In this document: positions 1 through 12,282 of the stretch, piece after piece
Layout: every line of letters begins with the position of its first letter
Position numbering within the stretch: the stretch's first letter is position 1
Assembly (NCBI RefSeq): GCF_030247195.1
Contig: NC_080670.1
Span: forward strand, 37,849,934 to 37,913,933
Source: Topomyia yanbarensis
Taxonomy: Eukaryota > Arthropoda > Insecta > Diptera > Culicidae
Length of the DNA: 64,000 nucleotides
Direction: 5' to 3'
The notes under the pieces: generated by a model
What the model saw: the letters and a program-made list of their open reading frames with translations, nothing else
Databases searched by the model: none
What the model was told of the DNA's origin: nothing
Translations under genes and position numbers: made by a program

Positions 1-788
1 TAGGTGGCATTGTATACATCAGAATATCACCAAAAGTGAAACTTAAGAAGATAATTTTATTATCTACAACATTGTTGAAGACTGCAAAGCGATCCGACTC
101 CAATTGGAAAAGTTATTAAACTTTTAATGAAGTGATGTCTGAGTCAGTTTTGCATGGGGCCTAGCAGTGCATGGTAGTGTATCAGTACTAGGTTCTAACA
201 AACTAAACATTTTTATGGAATAATGGTTAGATTTAGCTGAATAGTGTGTTCGGAAGAATTGTAGCACATAATACGAGTTATGTTTTGGTTAGAAAATTGT
301 AGTTCCAGATCTGACCGCATAGATGGCGCCAACACTAACTTTTCAACGAAGAGAGATAGAAATTAGGTTTCTTCTACAAAGTTGTAGAACAAGAATATTG
401 CAGTAATTCTTCCAAACATCTCGATATTCTATCTCTCTCCGTTGAAAAGTTAGTGTTGGCGCCATCTATGCGGTCACAGATTGAACTAAAATTTTCTAAC
501 CAAAACATAACTCGTAGTATGTACTGCAATTCTTCCGAACACACTATTCAGCTAAATCTAACCATTAATCCACAAAAATGTTTAGTTTGTTAGAACCTAG
601 TACTGATACACTATCATGCACTGCTAGGCCCCATGCAAAACTGACTCAAACATCACTTCGTTAAAAGTTTAATAACTTTTCCTATTGGAGTCGGATCGCT
701 TTGCAGTCTTCAACAAAGTTGTAGATAATAAAATTATCTTCTTAAGTTTCACTTTTGGTGATAATCTGATGTCTACAGTGCCACCTAG
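1..788. repeat. Long foldback (inverted-repeat) element
   Basis: Two arms, about 1-360 and 428-788, are near-identical reverse complements around a spacer of about 67 bases. Both outer ends carry the same TAGGTGGCA/TGCCACCTA-type terminus, and the best-matched inner block is 313-360 against 428-475. The left end sits at the window edge, so the true boundary may lie just upstream. No coding potential was found in either arm. The structure fits a foldback transposon or a MITE with very long terminal inverted repeats. A transcript through it would form a hairpin of roughly 360 bp. Confidence 0.85.
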
Positions 789-1130
789 CGGCGAAAATGT
801 GAGCAAGAGGGTTTTCTCCATGTAAATTGTCGAAAAATCCCATACAAACTTCTAGCACGTTGGTCCGGTAGTTAGACTTGTCCGATTTGCTTCAAATTTG
901 GAGCAAGTACTCCTGGTGGGACTAGGAATCGACTCAGGGGTGGGCCGATTGAGTTTTCAAAAATTCATTATTTTTCTGGGCAGTCTAATGTTGCTACTGC
1001 GAATATGGTTTACGTAGTCAGCTAAAGTCCCACAGCCTAAGGATGCGTGCAAAATTTACTCTATTCAAATCGCTGATACTCCTTGTCGCTCTGTACTGCC
1101 ATGAGCCATGGATGTTGTAGGAAGTAGGAT
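789..1130. other. Gene-free stretch
   Basis: I see no gene here. The text at about 840-990 reads like dispersed mosquito repeat DNA, but I cannot place it in a named family. Confidence 0.4.
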
Positions 1131-1135
1131 TTCGA

Positions 1136-1480
1136 GTGCTCGGTTTGTTTGGGAGAAGAATTTTGCGTTCAATACCCGGCAGCACAGTAGAAAATGGAGA
1201 ATGGCGCAGACGCATGAACCCGCAACTGTACCAAGTATACAACCATGCTGACATTGGAAAGCTATCAGCGTGGTTGTATACTTGGCAGACTACAGTGAAC
1301 TGGGCTTGTAGTGCGGAATGACGAAAGAGAAACCAGTTAAAGTTATGACCTGGAAGAGGTTGTCGACTTCGGGGCAAACCCCGCTCTCGCTGGCTGTGCA
1401 CAATTGAGGAAGATGTGCGTGCGGTGGGCGTCCATGGTACTGGCGGTCCAAGATCGAAAAACCTGGAAATCTAAAATACA
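1136..1480 (+). pseudogene. RTE-like LINE ORF2 C-terminal scrap
   Basis: Translation gives a run containing FGRRILRSIPG then ENGEWRRRMNPQLYQVYNHAD, close to the C-terminal tail of insect endonuclease-reverse transcriptases of the RTE type, where a stretch of the form ERKVLR..G..ENGEWRRR.NHELYQLY is typical. A second block at about 1375-1430 reads as a basic Arg-rich segment followed by EEDVRAVGV, which matches the extreme C-terminus of the same proteins in another frame. Stops and a frame change separate the blocks, and a 55-base hairpin (1231-1285) interrupts the middle. Only the tail of the protein is present, so it is a dead, 5'-truncated fragment. The clade assignment is by motif memory, not a search. 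Confidence 0.65.
1231..1285. repeat. Short near-perfect hairpin inside LINE scrap
   Basis: Bases 1231-1251 and 1265-1285 are reverse complements over 21 positions with one mismatch, around a 13-base loop. It interrupts the conserved C-terminal LINE reading where related proteins have no such palindrome. Confidence 0.85.
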
Positions 1481-3400
1481 TTCAATTATGATTCGGATTA
1501 TCCGGATTGTTCGATCACTAGGTCACTAAGACAATGATGACGATTGTTAGTTTGTTTGTGTAAATTCGAAAATATGACAGACGCCGCCTTTTCACCTAGG
1601 GACCTTTGGGAGCCGAGGGACGTTTGGGAGCTGAGGCACGAGCTAGAAACTGGCGAATACTGGTAAGTATTCACCATTCAGCGACCTTGTTATTAGTATA
1701 AAAATACTACAAATACTATTAAAAGAATTGTCGACTCTTGTACCATGATTAATAATTACACGGTGCCGCAAAATAAAAAAAAAGAATGTAACTTTTCAAG
1801 TGATCCAGAAAAGGTCGCAGGTCTGGTCAAATACAATACAAACCTACGTTTGATCATATTAATATACCCTTAAAATATTGATTTATAGCAAAGAACTATT
1901 TCTCGGGTCTAAAAAATTAGTTGCGCGGTCATTTGTTATGTTCTTGTGTTAAAAGTATTATGCGGTATTTTTCATAACAATCAGTTGAAAAATAGCAGTG
2001 TTATTCATTTTTTTTCTCCAAATTATAAACTTGATCGCATGAACTTTTAAGGGGACGGTTTCATATAAAATTTTCAAAAAATCGGAAAAACAACGGAAGC
2101 TATGATTATAGAATCCAATAGTTCTCGCAATGCCTCACTAATCCCTTACGAGTTCATGCAAGTAAGTATCTAATTTGGAGAAACAAAAATTAACTTTATC
2201 ATTCTTAACCGTATTTGGAGATAAACAGATCGTTAAATGCTGAACTAAATCTCTCTAAATTTTTAATAAAATAAGAAGTAGAAGTGAGTAATTTTCCTAA
2301 TGTTCACGAAAAAATCGCAAAATATTGATTGTTTACAAATTGTTGTCCCAAACTCGCAGAGTATTTTAACATAACTTAGCATACCGTTGGAAAAGTATTT
2401 TTTTCAGTGCACAGAATTTGAAAATCGGTTAAAAAATAAAAGTGTAGATTTTGAGGGAATACAGCATTTTTATACATTATTTTGAATTGCATTTGATGAG
2501 ATCTTCAACCTATTCTAGGTCAATTGAAACGTACAAAATCACTATAGTACCGTGTTATTTGTAATACTCCAAAGGCAAGAAGAAAGTGAACATTGTGATA
2601 ATTTAGTATGAAAAGTTAATATTTATATAATATACATTAACCCATTCTGGTCCGACATTTTCCTGGTGCATATACGGCTCCAAAACAACTGTGGGGATCA
2701 AGGAGCATGAAAAATCTGATTTAGGTTCTTCTTTCGCAGTGCTGTAAGCTACTCAAAATTTACCATCCGATGCTCAATACAATTCCCCTAACATATTTAC
2801 AATAATCAAATTGTATGGAAAAAGTAGTCGAAGACAGCCTAAATTGATAGGGTTTATCAGTTTTCAATAATAATTCGAGTCATCATAAATTTATCAAAAA
2901 TTTATGTTACGCCCCTAACAGAAACTGTCCTTCGCAGCACTGCTCCAGCGGGATCTAGCCAGAGAAATTGCACTTACTTCAGTTCTACGAATAATACGTA
3001 TATATGATAGTGCTCAAATGAAATTTAATAATCTCAATAATTAAATTTATAAGCTAGGCTTGCTTTAGCCAAAACTTATAGTTATAGATAGAATTGGGTT
3101 TAATGGGGTTAAAGGTATTTAAAGTTTCTCTGATCGTTAAGCTAGAGAATTTAAAAAAAGACGGTTGATCGCCAGTAATTCACAAGAATTATATTTTAAA
3201 ATGATTTGTCCCCTTCTTTGATCAGTGTTTTTAAATATGTAAGTTTTGAAAACACGTTAATTTTTTGAAAAAAATTGTGATGTATTCAATAGAAACTTTT
3301 TAGTAACTTCGCGATTTTTTTTCTTTATATAATATTAAAATTAATTATTCTTGCACTTAAATTTCATACTTTGATTTTATATTTAGGCTAATTATAACTA
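1481..3400. other. AT-rich gene-free stretch
   Basis: I see no supported gene or complete mobile element. At about 1603-1645 there is a twofold imperfect tandem of a roughly 20-base unit containing TTTGGGAGC. The rest is AT-rich DNA that resembles decayed repeats. Confidence 0.4.
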
Positions 3401-3419
3401 ATATCTTATATTTTATAGA

Positions 3420-3695
3420 GGATCTACCAATAGCGCGGCGCGAACATGTGAGCAGAGTCGTAGCGCCACCTTTCGCGAGGGCATTTATGCGCAGCACTGC
3501 CGCCATGAAAAAATATTGACAATAAAATGTGAAAAAGTTCATTTTCATGTAGACGTTTTCTAATACTTTTATCATATTTGTTTCATATAGGTGGAACAAA
3601 ATCTAACTCTTTTATAAATAAAAAAATTATAAAAGGGGCGGCAAATTTAATTTTTTGCCCCGAGCGGCAAAACACCTCGCGCCGCCACTGAAACT
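3420..3695. repeat. Possible hAT-like repeat end
   Basis: A GC-rich island in AT-rich DNA contains several GCGGC/GCCGC blocks and ends at about 3690 in GCCGCCACTG. That is the reverse complement of CAGTGGCGGC, a start typical of hAT-type MITEs. I could not find a matching left end or target duplication, so this may be one end of a truncated copy. Confidence 0.3.
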
Positions 3696-4600
3696 TAATA
3701 ACTGTATGGCACTTAATCAAACCGATGCATACTAGAAAATCTTTCATAATAACATGCAGATTTGTCAACATTAAACGATGTTTCTGCTTTTCACACAACC
3801 CATGGCCTGAGCGGCCAATATTGTTCCGGGTTGCGCAATCCGTCAAATAACAATACATCATCAAATAATGACACTTTCGTACAGCACCGCAGCCGACCTG
3901 TAGCAATGGAAAATAATCACATCAGTAAACAATCGTTTAGCAACCAATCCTAAAACGAAAGCGAAGTTTTCCTTCGGTCCTATTATCTCTTGGCGGCGGC
4001 AGCAGCATCACGAGGCAAACCACAATCCATTTGTCACGAAATGAAATGAAACCATCCTTTCTGCACGTAACACACGTTAACTATCGCCGGCGGCGGTGCG
4101 GCATCGCACCGACCATCATAGAGCACGTGCGCATTTCTCCATCCCAATCCGCACGACGAATGATGCAAGAAAACCGTTCCCCGAAGCTGGACGCACACGT
4201 GCTGAGGGGGGCGCTGCGGGATTCCATTAATTACCCTCTAGCAGCGCTCATCTCGCAAACAAAAACACGCAAACAAGCCAAACGAGGTAACAAACAAGCA
4301 AACAAACAAATGTCACATCACTCTCCACCGACCCGGCAGAAATAAGTCGCAGGTCGTTTTGAAAATGACAGCGCACACAATAATAGCAACACCACGTTGG
4401 GATCGGATGCCGGAACTGCGACTGCGAATCGAAGGCGGAAGAAGAGCTGTGGTCACGTACCGGTACTAATAAACGGTACCACCATAGGCAGTCGAAAAAT
4501 CGGAAATAGAAACTTTCCAATGGGTTGATACAGGTGCTCAAGGGGTTGTTAGTAGTTTACTTGAAGAGTACGATCGGTAAAATAGTCATCTTTATTAGGC
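3696..4600. other. Moderate-GC stretch without recognised gene
   Basis: This reads as single-copy-like DNA with short CGG and CAAA runs. A plus-strand frame of 104 codons at 4031-4345 shows no recognisable domain, and I do not call it a gene. Confidence 0.4.
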
Positions 4601-4639
4601 AAATTTGAAAATTGAAATCTTACATTCCAGCAATCAATA

Positions 4640-4800
4640 CTTTGCGTCAAAGACTGTCACCTGTCTAGACTCTAGACAATGTAAATTGGTTGCATTGTAC
4701 GAAATTCTCCTGGGTTCGATTCCCAACTCCGCACATAGGGTTAGTGATTTTTCAAAAGAAAGTTTTCTAACCCGGCTCTAAGGATAAAAGTTTAACTGAA
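4640..4800 (+). repeat. tRNA-derived SINE-like sequence
   Basis: A good RNA polymerase III B box, GGTTCGATTCC, lies at 4713-4723 and is followed by a short non-tRNA tail ending in an A-rich run near 4798-4807. The 5' A box is not convincing and there is no cloverleaf, so this is a decayed SINE and not a tRNA gene. Confidence 0.5.
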
Positions 4801-5935
4801 AAAAAAGATGACCTTCTTTCAAAGCGGAAAATAGATTTCTTAAGAACCTTTGAAGGTTTCGGAACATACACACTCAATTCAGATCGGAAATTTCCCAACA
4901 GACGTGTAGTCAGCGAATTTAGAAACTGATATCTCAGTAACATCAGATTTGTTTGCTGATTTTCGGTGAAATATAATCCGAGTTTCAGCTATCAAATGTC
5001 ACTTTCATTGAGATCTTAGCAAAAAAATTGTTTACTGAGATCTCGCCTGTTGAGATTTCGGCAAAAGATGCGAAAAATGCTGAGATTCGGCCAGGCCCGT
5101 GTGCACGGAGGGGCGTTTTGAATTACTTTTAAAAATTTATTATTTTCCTGTCCAGGAAAAAAAATATACTGCAAACCGTTTGGACACATAAAATGTCATT
5201 TGAGTTCGGTCACTCTAGAAACAAGTCAGTGAAAGGACGAAACTTTGCGAGGGTGGCTGGAAAGGGATGTATGTCAAGTTGGACGGCTTCTCTGAAGGAT
5301 CGGTTAACGTTTCGACAAGCTTCGATATTAACGAAAGTAGTGAGTAGACAGCAGATGTCGGTCAGTGGGCAGCAACGGCAGTTAAGGAGGAAAAACACGA
5401 AGTTGGAGAAAATCGGGATATCGTTGTCTAGAGAAAGTTTACCGCCGATGATTATTCCGTTAGAGTGGCAGCGAAATGGATCGCGAAAATGGGCATCGGT
5501 ATAGGGTGAAATACTGCCGTCAAGAAGTTCTCAGCACCAGCTAGCAGATAAATAGGAACGACTAGCACCAAGAAGGATAAGAAACCCGACGAAGGTGGTT
5601 GTAAACAGATGTAAATCCTTATGGTCGACACCCCCGGATCGGTTCATGTACCAACAGGGTACGATTTTTGCAGTAGACCTGAGCAGGTGAGATATATCGC
5701 GAAGGTTTGACAGCAAGTAAAGAAATGTAGCTATGGATAAAAAAACATGACGATTAACGTAAAACAAAATAAGCAAGAACACAATCCTTACTAAATCAGT
5801 ACTTAACGGTTGCCCCGGATGGATGAGGATTCCGGGATACAAGAGGTTTAAGTTTAGTCTGTTGGCTTAACAACGACTACAAACCAATCCGAATCCAACA
5901 CGAGCCGGCAGGCAACGCACAGTAGACGGAAATGC
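4801..5935. other. Gene-free stretch with R1-related segment
   Basis: No intact gene. A 103-codon plus frame at 5193-5504 has no recognisable domain. Its downstream edge (about 5486-5524) shares a block of about 38 bases, containing GGGCATCGGTAT, with the region just after the R1-like relic (about 8983-9020). I therefore suspect it is the 3' part of a second copy of the same LINE family. Confidence 0.35.
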
Positions 5936-6500
5936 CAAAAACGTCACTAGAGGCCAAACCATTGAATATATTCATGGGGTATCTCTGAAAGAATTGTTCG
6001 TAAGAATATTCCCCACAATCTGATAAAAATTAAACTGAGGCATGGCTTACTATGATTGAACAAGAAAAATTAACTTTTTATACTGACGAGGTAGAAAGTT
6101 GGTGTCTTCAAAAAATTTTTAGGAATGCTCATAATGAAGAATTTTGTTCAACAACTTGAGCTTGTAGGACTTAAGGTTATCGATTTATAAAGCGTTTTCT
6201 AAGCCCTTAAACTTAGCTTTTTAATATAGCTTTTTTCGCTGTGACTTTTCGTGCAAACGATGTTCCAGACAAATGTTGAGGTATTAAAACCACATAATAT
6301 TGTTGAAGACTACATGTAAAAATTAAATTATTGTTGAAGACTGCATATAAAAATTGTACCTGGAATCGGCGGCGCGGCGCACACCTCTTGTAAAAATACT
6401 TATTCGTTTTAGAGTTAGGCCATTACAAATCTTTTTTAAAAATTATGTCACCCCCCCCCCCTTCAAAATTGCTGGAAAAAATCAGGGGGCAAATAATTTT
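5936..6500 (+). repeat. Dispersed repeat, left copy of inverted pair
   Basis: Most of this stretch matches the reverse complement of about 11286-11945. Matching blocks include the TAGAGGCCAAACCAT region (5947-5962), the block around GACGAGGTAGAAAGTT (about 6083), the TGACTTTTCGTGCAAAC region (about 6240), and the inner segment with a C homopolymer at about 6450. The two copies diverge at the point corresponding to 6310-6400. Confidence 0.75.
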
Positions 6501-7080
6501 TTTAATAACCTCAATTAAAAAAATTGTCACTTTTTATAAAAAAAAACTATAGCTTTCATAGAGTTTTGCTTTTCGTCATTGAAAACTATTCTAGTAGTTT
6601 TGGAAATTGCCATCCCATGTCCGAATAAAATCGTCGATCCAGTCTAACATCAAACGAAACGTTTACTGTTCGCGGAAGGAAGGAGCCGCTCGTGAATTCT
6701 CAAACAAACATCTCATGGCAAGGCTAACAGACCGACTTCTGAATCGATCTCATTTCAAACGCAACAGTCGATAGAGATCGGTAGTTGCACTCTAAAATAA
6801 TTTCTATAAGGAAACAATCTGAATTCACATAAGACTCCTGGCGATTTATTTGTGGTTCAATATTCAATATGCATGAGATTTACGGAAAGGCTTTTGAAAT
6901 TTAAAGATTTAATATGGGATCGATGTGTTCATACCGTATTTCCGCATCCATATGTGCGATTCGTATGAACTTCACCAGATCAAAGTCTGCTACTAAACCT
7001 TCCATTTAAGACTAAGCTTGTGAAAATTGAATTAGCCGTTTTCCAAGGAGAACCGGGAATCCATTATCCATGTTAATGTT
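6501..7080. other. Gene-free stretch before the R1-like relic
   Basis: No motif that I can support. It could be decayed upstream sequence of the R1-like element that follows, because coding-like GC content rises gradually from about 6600. Confidence 0.3.
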
Positions 7081-8960
7081 TGTGGCCTTGGAGTGACAGG
7101 AAAGATGAAAAGTGTGCGAGGATATACCCACAGCGACCATCAAGCGATATGGTACAGCATTGGTAACCGGACACGGTTTGAATAATGAGTGAAAGTGGAA
7201 AACAGCGATCTTTCACAAGGACGTGTCCGTCGAAGAATTTAAACCTTCAACCTAAATGCGAACGAGTTAATGGTAGTACTAACAAGGGCGTGTAATGCGA
7301 CCATACCGAGAAATGGGAGACCGAGAAACGGTCGTCGGCTGTAATACGACGATTACCGATTTACGTATAAGTTATTCCGACCTTGGAGAAGAAGTTAGAG
7401 TGCTCGTAGTGACACCGAAAGAGGGAAACGAGGTGCGCGAGCACCTTTCAATAAAGCAGTCGAGCTGAACAAGAAAGCTTGAATTGATGAGCTTTGCCAC
7501 AAAGCCAACGCGAATTCTCGAGGAGACGCCTACAAAGTTATGACGAAAAAAAGATAAAAGGCCCAGCTGCACCACCTGAAAGGTGTCCGGAGAAGCTAGA
7601 GGTCATCATCGAAAGGTTTTCGCCGCAACTTGAACCAATCTTCGCCGTACAGTGAGGAGGATGATCATGAAGAAGAAGCTCGAATTACCGACAAGCAGCT
7701 GATCGAGATGGCGAAAGCCATGAGTGAAAGGACCCAGTACCAGCCTCTCATATTTCTCTGAAAAACGCGATATATAAGAACCCGGATATGTTCAGAATTA
7801 TTCGATAACTGGAAGCGACAGAAGCTGATGCTGCTTCCGATGCCAGGAAAACTTGGAGATCTTCTAGCGTATAGGTCAATATGTCTCTTGGTACTGTTAG
7901 AGAGAGTAATCCTAAACAAGCTAGCTAAGTACACGGACCGTGAGAACGGCTTGTCATGCAATTCGACTTCGTTATAGGCAGGTCTACAGTGAATTCCACC
8001 CGAACGGTTGTGGGAGCTGTGATGACAACAGAAAAAAGGATATCGCTATATCGTGGTGATTCCCTTAGACGTGAAGAATGCTTCAATAGTACTAGCTGGG
8101 AAGCAATTGCCCATTCGTTGTACAGCATGAGTAACCCTGCGGGATATTACAGAGCTACTTTCAGTACCGAACACTGATTTATGAGACAGACAAGGGAGAA
8201 TGACAACTACGACTGACGATTCCTCGGCCCGACGGTGTGGAACGCAGTGTACGATGGAGTATTGAAGCTGAACCTTCTCAGAGATGTAACGATTTTCGGT
8301 TTCGCGGATAATGTGCTGTTCCAAGTAATCGGAGAATCACTAGCAGAGCTGGAGGCACTCGCCACGGAATCGTCTCCATCATAAAATAGAGTTGGTGTTT
8401 GTGAATGACTGAACTGTTGCCTAGAAAGAAATTTCGTATTACCTGTAGGACAGTTGAAAGCTGAAAGGAGGCAGAGTCAAAGATTCCTTGGATTAACTGC
8501 ATATGTTGTCACTTACGATGAGTGCAAGTGCACAGTGTGATTCCGTAGATGTCCGGTATGGAGTGCACTGTATAATTAGAGCTCTTAAGTAACCCACCAG
8601 GTGTTGACTAGCAGCCGAAAGACAGCAACAGACGAAAATCGCGATCGGAGAACATATCATCGACTCGAACTTTTAAAATCACGACGATTATGCTAAGGGG
8701 AAGACTATGAGAGTAACCACAGCTTTGGTTGAGGCGCCAGTGTGCCGGGCACCACGAACCATCTGGAATCGCCGGACCGAAGCCCGTGAGCAGACTAGTT
8801 ACACCGTCAGGAACTAGATCGAGTGAAGCGCCAGCGGTTGGTCGTCGAGTTTTCAGCGAACCGGAAGCTACGCTTCATCCGGTATCGCCGAACCAACATC
8901 GCCAAGTGCTGTTTGGCCATTTGAGTAGGTTTTATGGACTATCCGAGTAGATTGCGACAA
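7081..8960 (+). pseudogene. R1-like LINE ORF2 relic
   Basis: The plus strand carries scattered blocks of a non-LTR retrotransposon polyprotein in several frames. Near 7125 is an endonuclease end with SDHQAIWYS. At about 7956-8110 a reverse transcriptase block reads GRSTV...RTVV...NST/SWEAIAHSLYSM. At about 8230-8360 is GPTVWNAVYDGVLKL followed by GFADN and then LAELEALATES. The catalytic FADD box is mutated to FADN and many stops and frameshifts intervene. In R1-clade proteins the region between the box-A asparagine and FADD reads very similarly, so I assign it to that clade. The relic lies between two inverted copies of another repeat (5936-6500 and 11286-11945). Confidence 0.65.
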
Positions 8961-9160
8961 AACTGGGAGCTAATTGACTCACGCGACGGGCATCGGTATC
9001 GGGAGAAATTCTGCCGCCGAGGAATAAATGACTCACTGAGATGACTCGCGTAAACAGGAACCAAATGGCTCACAGAAACGGGAGCCAAATGACTCACGGA
9101 AGTTCCCAACTGCGATTAACCGAATAAGTGTTCGGAGCTAAACGGCTCGAATGTATGCTC
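8961..9160 (+). repeat. Imperfect short repeat with TGACTCA cores
   Basis: About four degenerate units of roughly 30 bases carry the phrase AATGACTCAC or AATGGCTCAC between about 8970 and 9105, separated by GGGAGCC- or GGAACC-type sequence. It directly follows the R1-like relic and may be its 3' untranslated region. Confidence 0.45.
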
Positions 9161-11285
9161 TATTGTATCATTTTGTCATAATTTGTCCTGGACAATACAT
9201 AATCATTTTTATACAAAGACATACCTTAAGTACCACCATTAAAGCTGAAATAGATTGTTAAAATCATGTAAATGGAACAAGCGAAATGGAAATTTCAACA
9301 AAAGAACATTCTATTCGAAATATCTCGTGATCTCGATCTTGTACATCTTCGGAAAACTTGTTCGGAAGATCAAGAGCTGTGAAAGACCAAATAGTTTTCA
9401 ATTCTACCACTAGGGAGTGCCAGTGATCATGCTATTTTTTGAGTTCACTGTATCTCAAGCCCGAATCAATCTCCCCACGCTTTGATGCAGTCTCGTGGGG
9501 CAGAAGGAAGGAAGAAAAGTAAGGACTGTTTTAAGTGGTTATGCACGAAAGTGAGTCACAGCCATTGTCAATGCACTTTTGAAACTTTTCAACTTTACTA
9601 TAATAAACACACTTATAGACATTTTCACATCGACGAACTGAATCTAGTGATATATGACACTCGACACTCCGGGTCTAGCTTGACAAGTCGAGTTTCAGAG
9701 TGATTGCATTCCTTATGTGAAAAAGGCAAATATGAACTGATGAGTCCTATACGTTCCCTACGACTGCACAACAAGATGGGGGGAAATGCAAGTATTTTGA
9801 AGATGTACACGAAACAGAGCCAACCCAGCAAACCAGCAATCGTATATAAAAGTTTACAATAAATTACAAATAATGACAGACTAAATCAAAATTACAAATA
9901 GTGCAAGCAAAAATTATGTTTTGTTGTAAGAAGTTCACATAAAATGCAAATCTGTGATCGAAATACAATGTTGACTTGAAGTTATTTATTAGTCCACCAC
10001 AACTTCAAACAAAATTGTACATGCGGAATAATAAAGACAATTTTGAAACATTGTATAGAAATCAATTTGCAATTGGATTAAACTGCAAAATCGAGAAAAA
10101 ATAGTCACCTCCTTATAGCACTTCACAAATTCTCTGCCAGACTAGTTCAATATTTGAGCAATAAAAATGGCTTGAGTACAGAATGTACGTTGTGATTTGA
10201 CAGGTATAGAACGTATCATTGGAGTGCCATATTGAGGTTGGATTATGGTATTTTTAGATCGTAATCACAAAGCGATAAAAATGATCAAATATATTCGTTG
10301 CTTGACAGTGTATAAATAGATGAGTACAAAGCGGCTATGCTGGGAATACGAAGATCTCAGGTTCGAAACTGGAAGTAAATTCTCGTAGCTACCTGCTTTT
10401 AATAATTGATGTTCCAGTAACTCCAACCTCACCCATGAAAAACATATCTACCAGTGTGGGCGTAACTGTGTCTTATAACAGAATTAGGGAAATTTCATCC
10501 TGTTTTTTTTTTATTTTTATAGTATTAATTTTAAAAAAATACTTCCTGTTACCACATTGGGGACCTTAAGCTGCATAAACCTTCATGTGTGATTGTAAAG
10601 TTGATCATATATAAACTCAAAATGATAAGCTAGATGATTGTATAATGCTTCTGATGAGATCAAAATTCGTCGTAAATCACATAGTTAATCAAATTGCAAC
10701 TTATTAAAGTGAGTCAAAATGTTGGCTGGGAAATGACTATCATGTACCAAACAAACAAATCTACAAGTTTTCAAACACAAGCAATAAACCAAACCTGCCG
10801 TTTCCACTAGAGCTTGAAAAATTATAGTATGCACAGAATGTACGTTCGCCAGTCCATATGTAAAATGCTACAATCCTGTTTCTGTACATTGTTATCAAGC
10901 AGGGTCATCTTTGACCAATTTTCATGCTTTTTGTGTAAAGTCGGTCCATGTGCCACTACAATGGTACGAAAACTATCCAAGCAACCAAAAGTTCGGATAA
11001 TACCTAAAAGTACTCCTTAATGTTCATATTAAGTTCTTAGTGATCATTCAAGTTTTTATTGGGAATTTAGAAACAGATTAAACCGCTATTAGAAATTGTA
11101 CTGTTCGGAAAATTATTTAAAACGAAAAACTTAACCATCCCTTTCTTATATGAACTTTTGATTGATTCAATAGAGTTTGCTAGAATTGCTTTAGTAAAAC
11201 AACCCCGCTATCCGAAAACACCCTGCGGAAACGTACACGAGAACGATCGCAGGAAAATGTAAAATAAAAAAAAACTTTTTTTGTT
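9161..11285. other. AT-rich gene-free stretch
   Basis: No supported gene. At about 9650-9730 a segment with CTCGACACTCCGGGTC and CCTTATGTGAAAAAGGCAA resembles the end of a widespread mosquito repeat related to the one at 15240-16150. A weak B-box-like string GGTTCGAAACT lies at 10360-10370 without a tRNA fold. Confidence 0.4.
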
Positions 11286-11945
11286 TTAATAAAAATAAAT
11301 ATTTATTTTTTGTTTGCCACCCCCTTCAGAAAAAAAAATTGTACTTGGACATAATTTTTAAAAAAGATTTGTAATGGCCTTATTGAAGAATTTTATTTTT
11401 TTTTACACAAAGTTAAACTGCGTGTAAGAGTGAAAGGTGCAAACCAAAATGGAAGTGCAGGCACTATTTTCAATGTCCGGACTACACATAATAAAGGTAA
11501 GAAGGTTTTAAGCTCATTTTGTAATGCTTTTTTGCTTGGGTAATTTTACTTACAATATTATGTGGTTTTCATGCTTCCACATTTGTCTGCGCACGGTTTG
11601 CACGAAAAGTCACAGTGGAAATAGTTATTTAAAAAAAAACTAAATTTGAGGGTGTTGCCATAGAAAACGCTTTACAAATCGATAACATTATATCCTACAA
11701 GCTCAATTAGTTCAACAAAATTCTTTATTACGAGGATTTCTAAAACTTTGTCGAAGACACAAACTTTCTACCTCGTCAGCATAAAAAGTTATTTTTTTTA
11801 AATTTGATCGTAGTAATCCATGCCTAATTTTAATTTTTAAAAAGGTTGTGGGGAATATTCTTACGAACAATTCGTCCAAAGATACCCTGTGAATATATTC
11901 GATGGTTTGGCCTCTAGTGAATTAAGTTCACGTTTTTGGGGTTTC
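11286..11945 (-). repeat. Dispersed repeat, right copy of inverted pair
   Basis: Reverse complement of the repeat at 5936-6500, with matching outer ends (TTTGGCCTCTAGTGA at about 11909) and a matching inner segment (TTGCCACCCCCTTCAG at about 11313). Its centre, about 11400-11540, is not shared with the left copy. Confidence 0.75.
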
Positions 11946-12282
11946 CGACCACTATGCAGCGGTGTCTTTTGATGACTCCTTCTTGATAACAAACATTTAC
12001 CCAATTTGTTGAGCAGAGTCGTTTGGTTCACAAGACTAGGTTTAGGCCTCAGAAAAAAATCTTCAAAGTTTGAGGGTTTCTATACGTTTCTTTTAAAATA
12101 AACGTTAAAAAATCAACCCCTCCCTCCTTGAGAATTTTCTGCGCGCGGGCCTAAATTAGAGTTTACAGTTGAATAAAGTAATTGTTTAATTCAAAAAGCG
12201 GTATAGTTAAGTACATTTTATTCAAAATCCATGCAAACATGGTTTCTATTCTAACGCATACTCTACCAGAGCTTGTTGAGTC
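11946..12282. other. Gene-free stretch
   Basis: No gene or element boundary that I can support. Confidence 0.4.

Noticed and set aside
4640..4800. tRNA gene
   Set aside because: There is a good B box but no acceptor stem, no anticodon arm and no clear A box; a SINE fits better.
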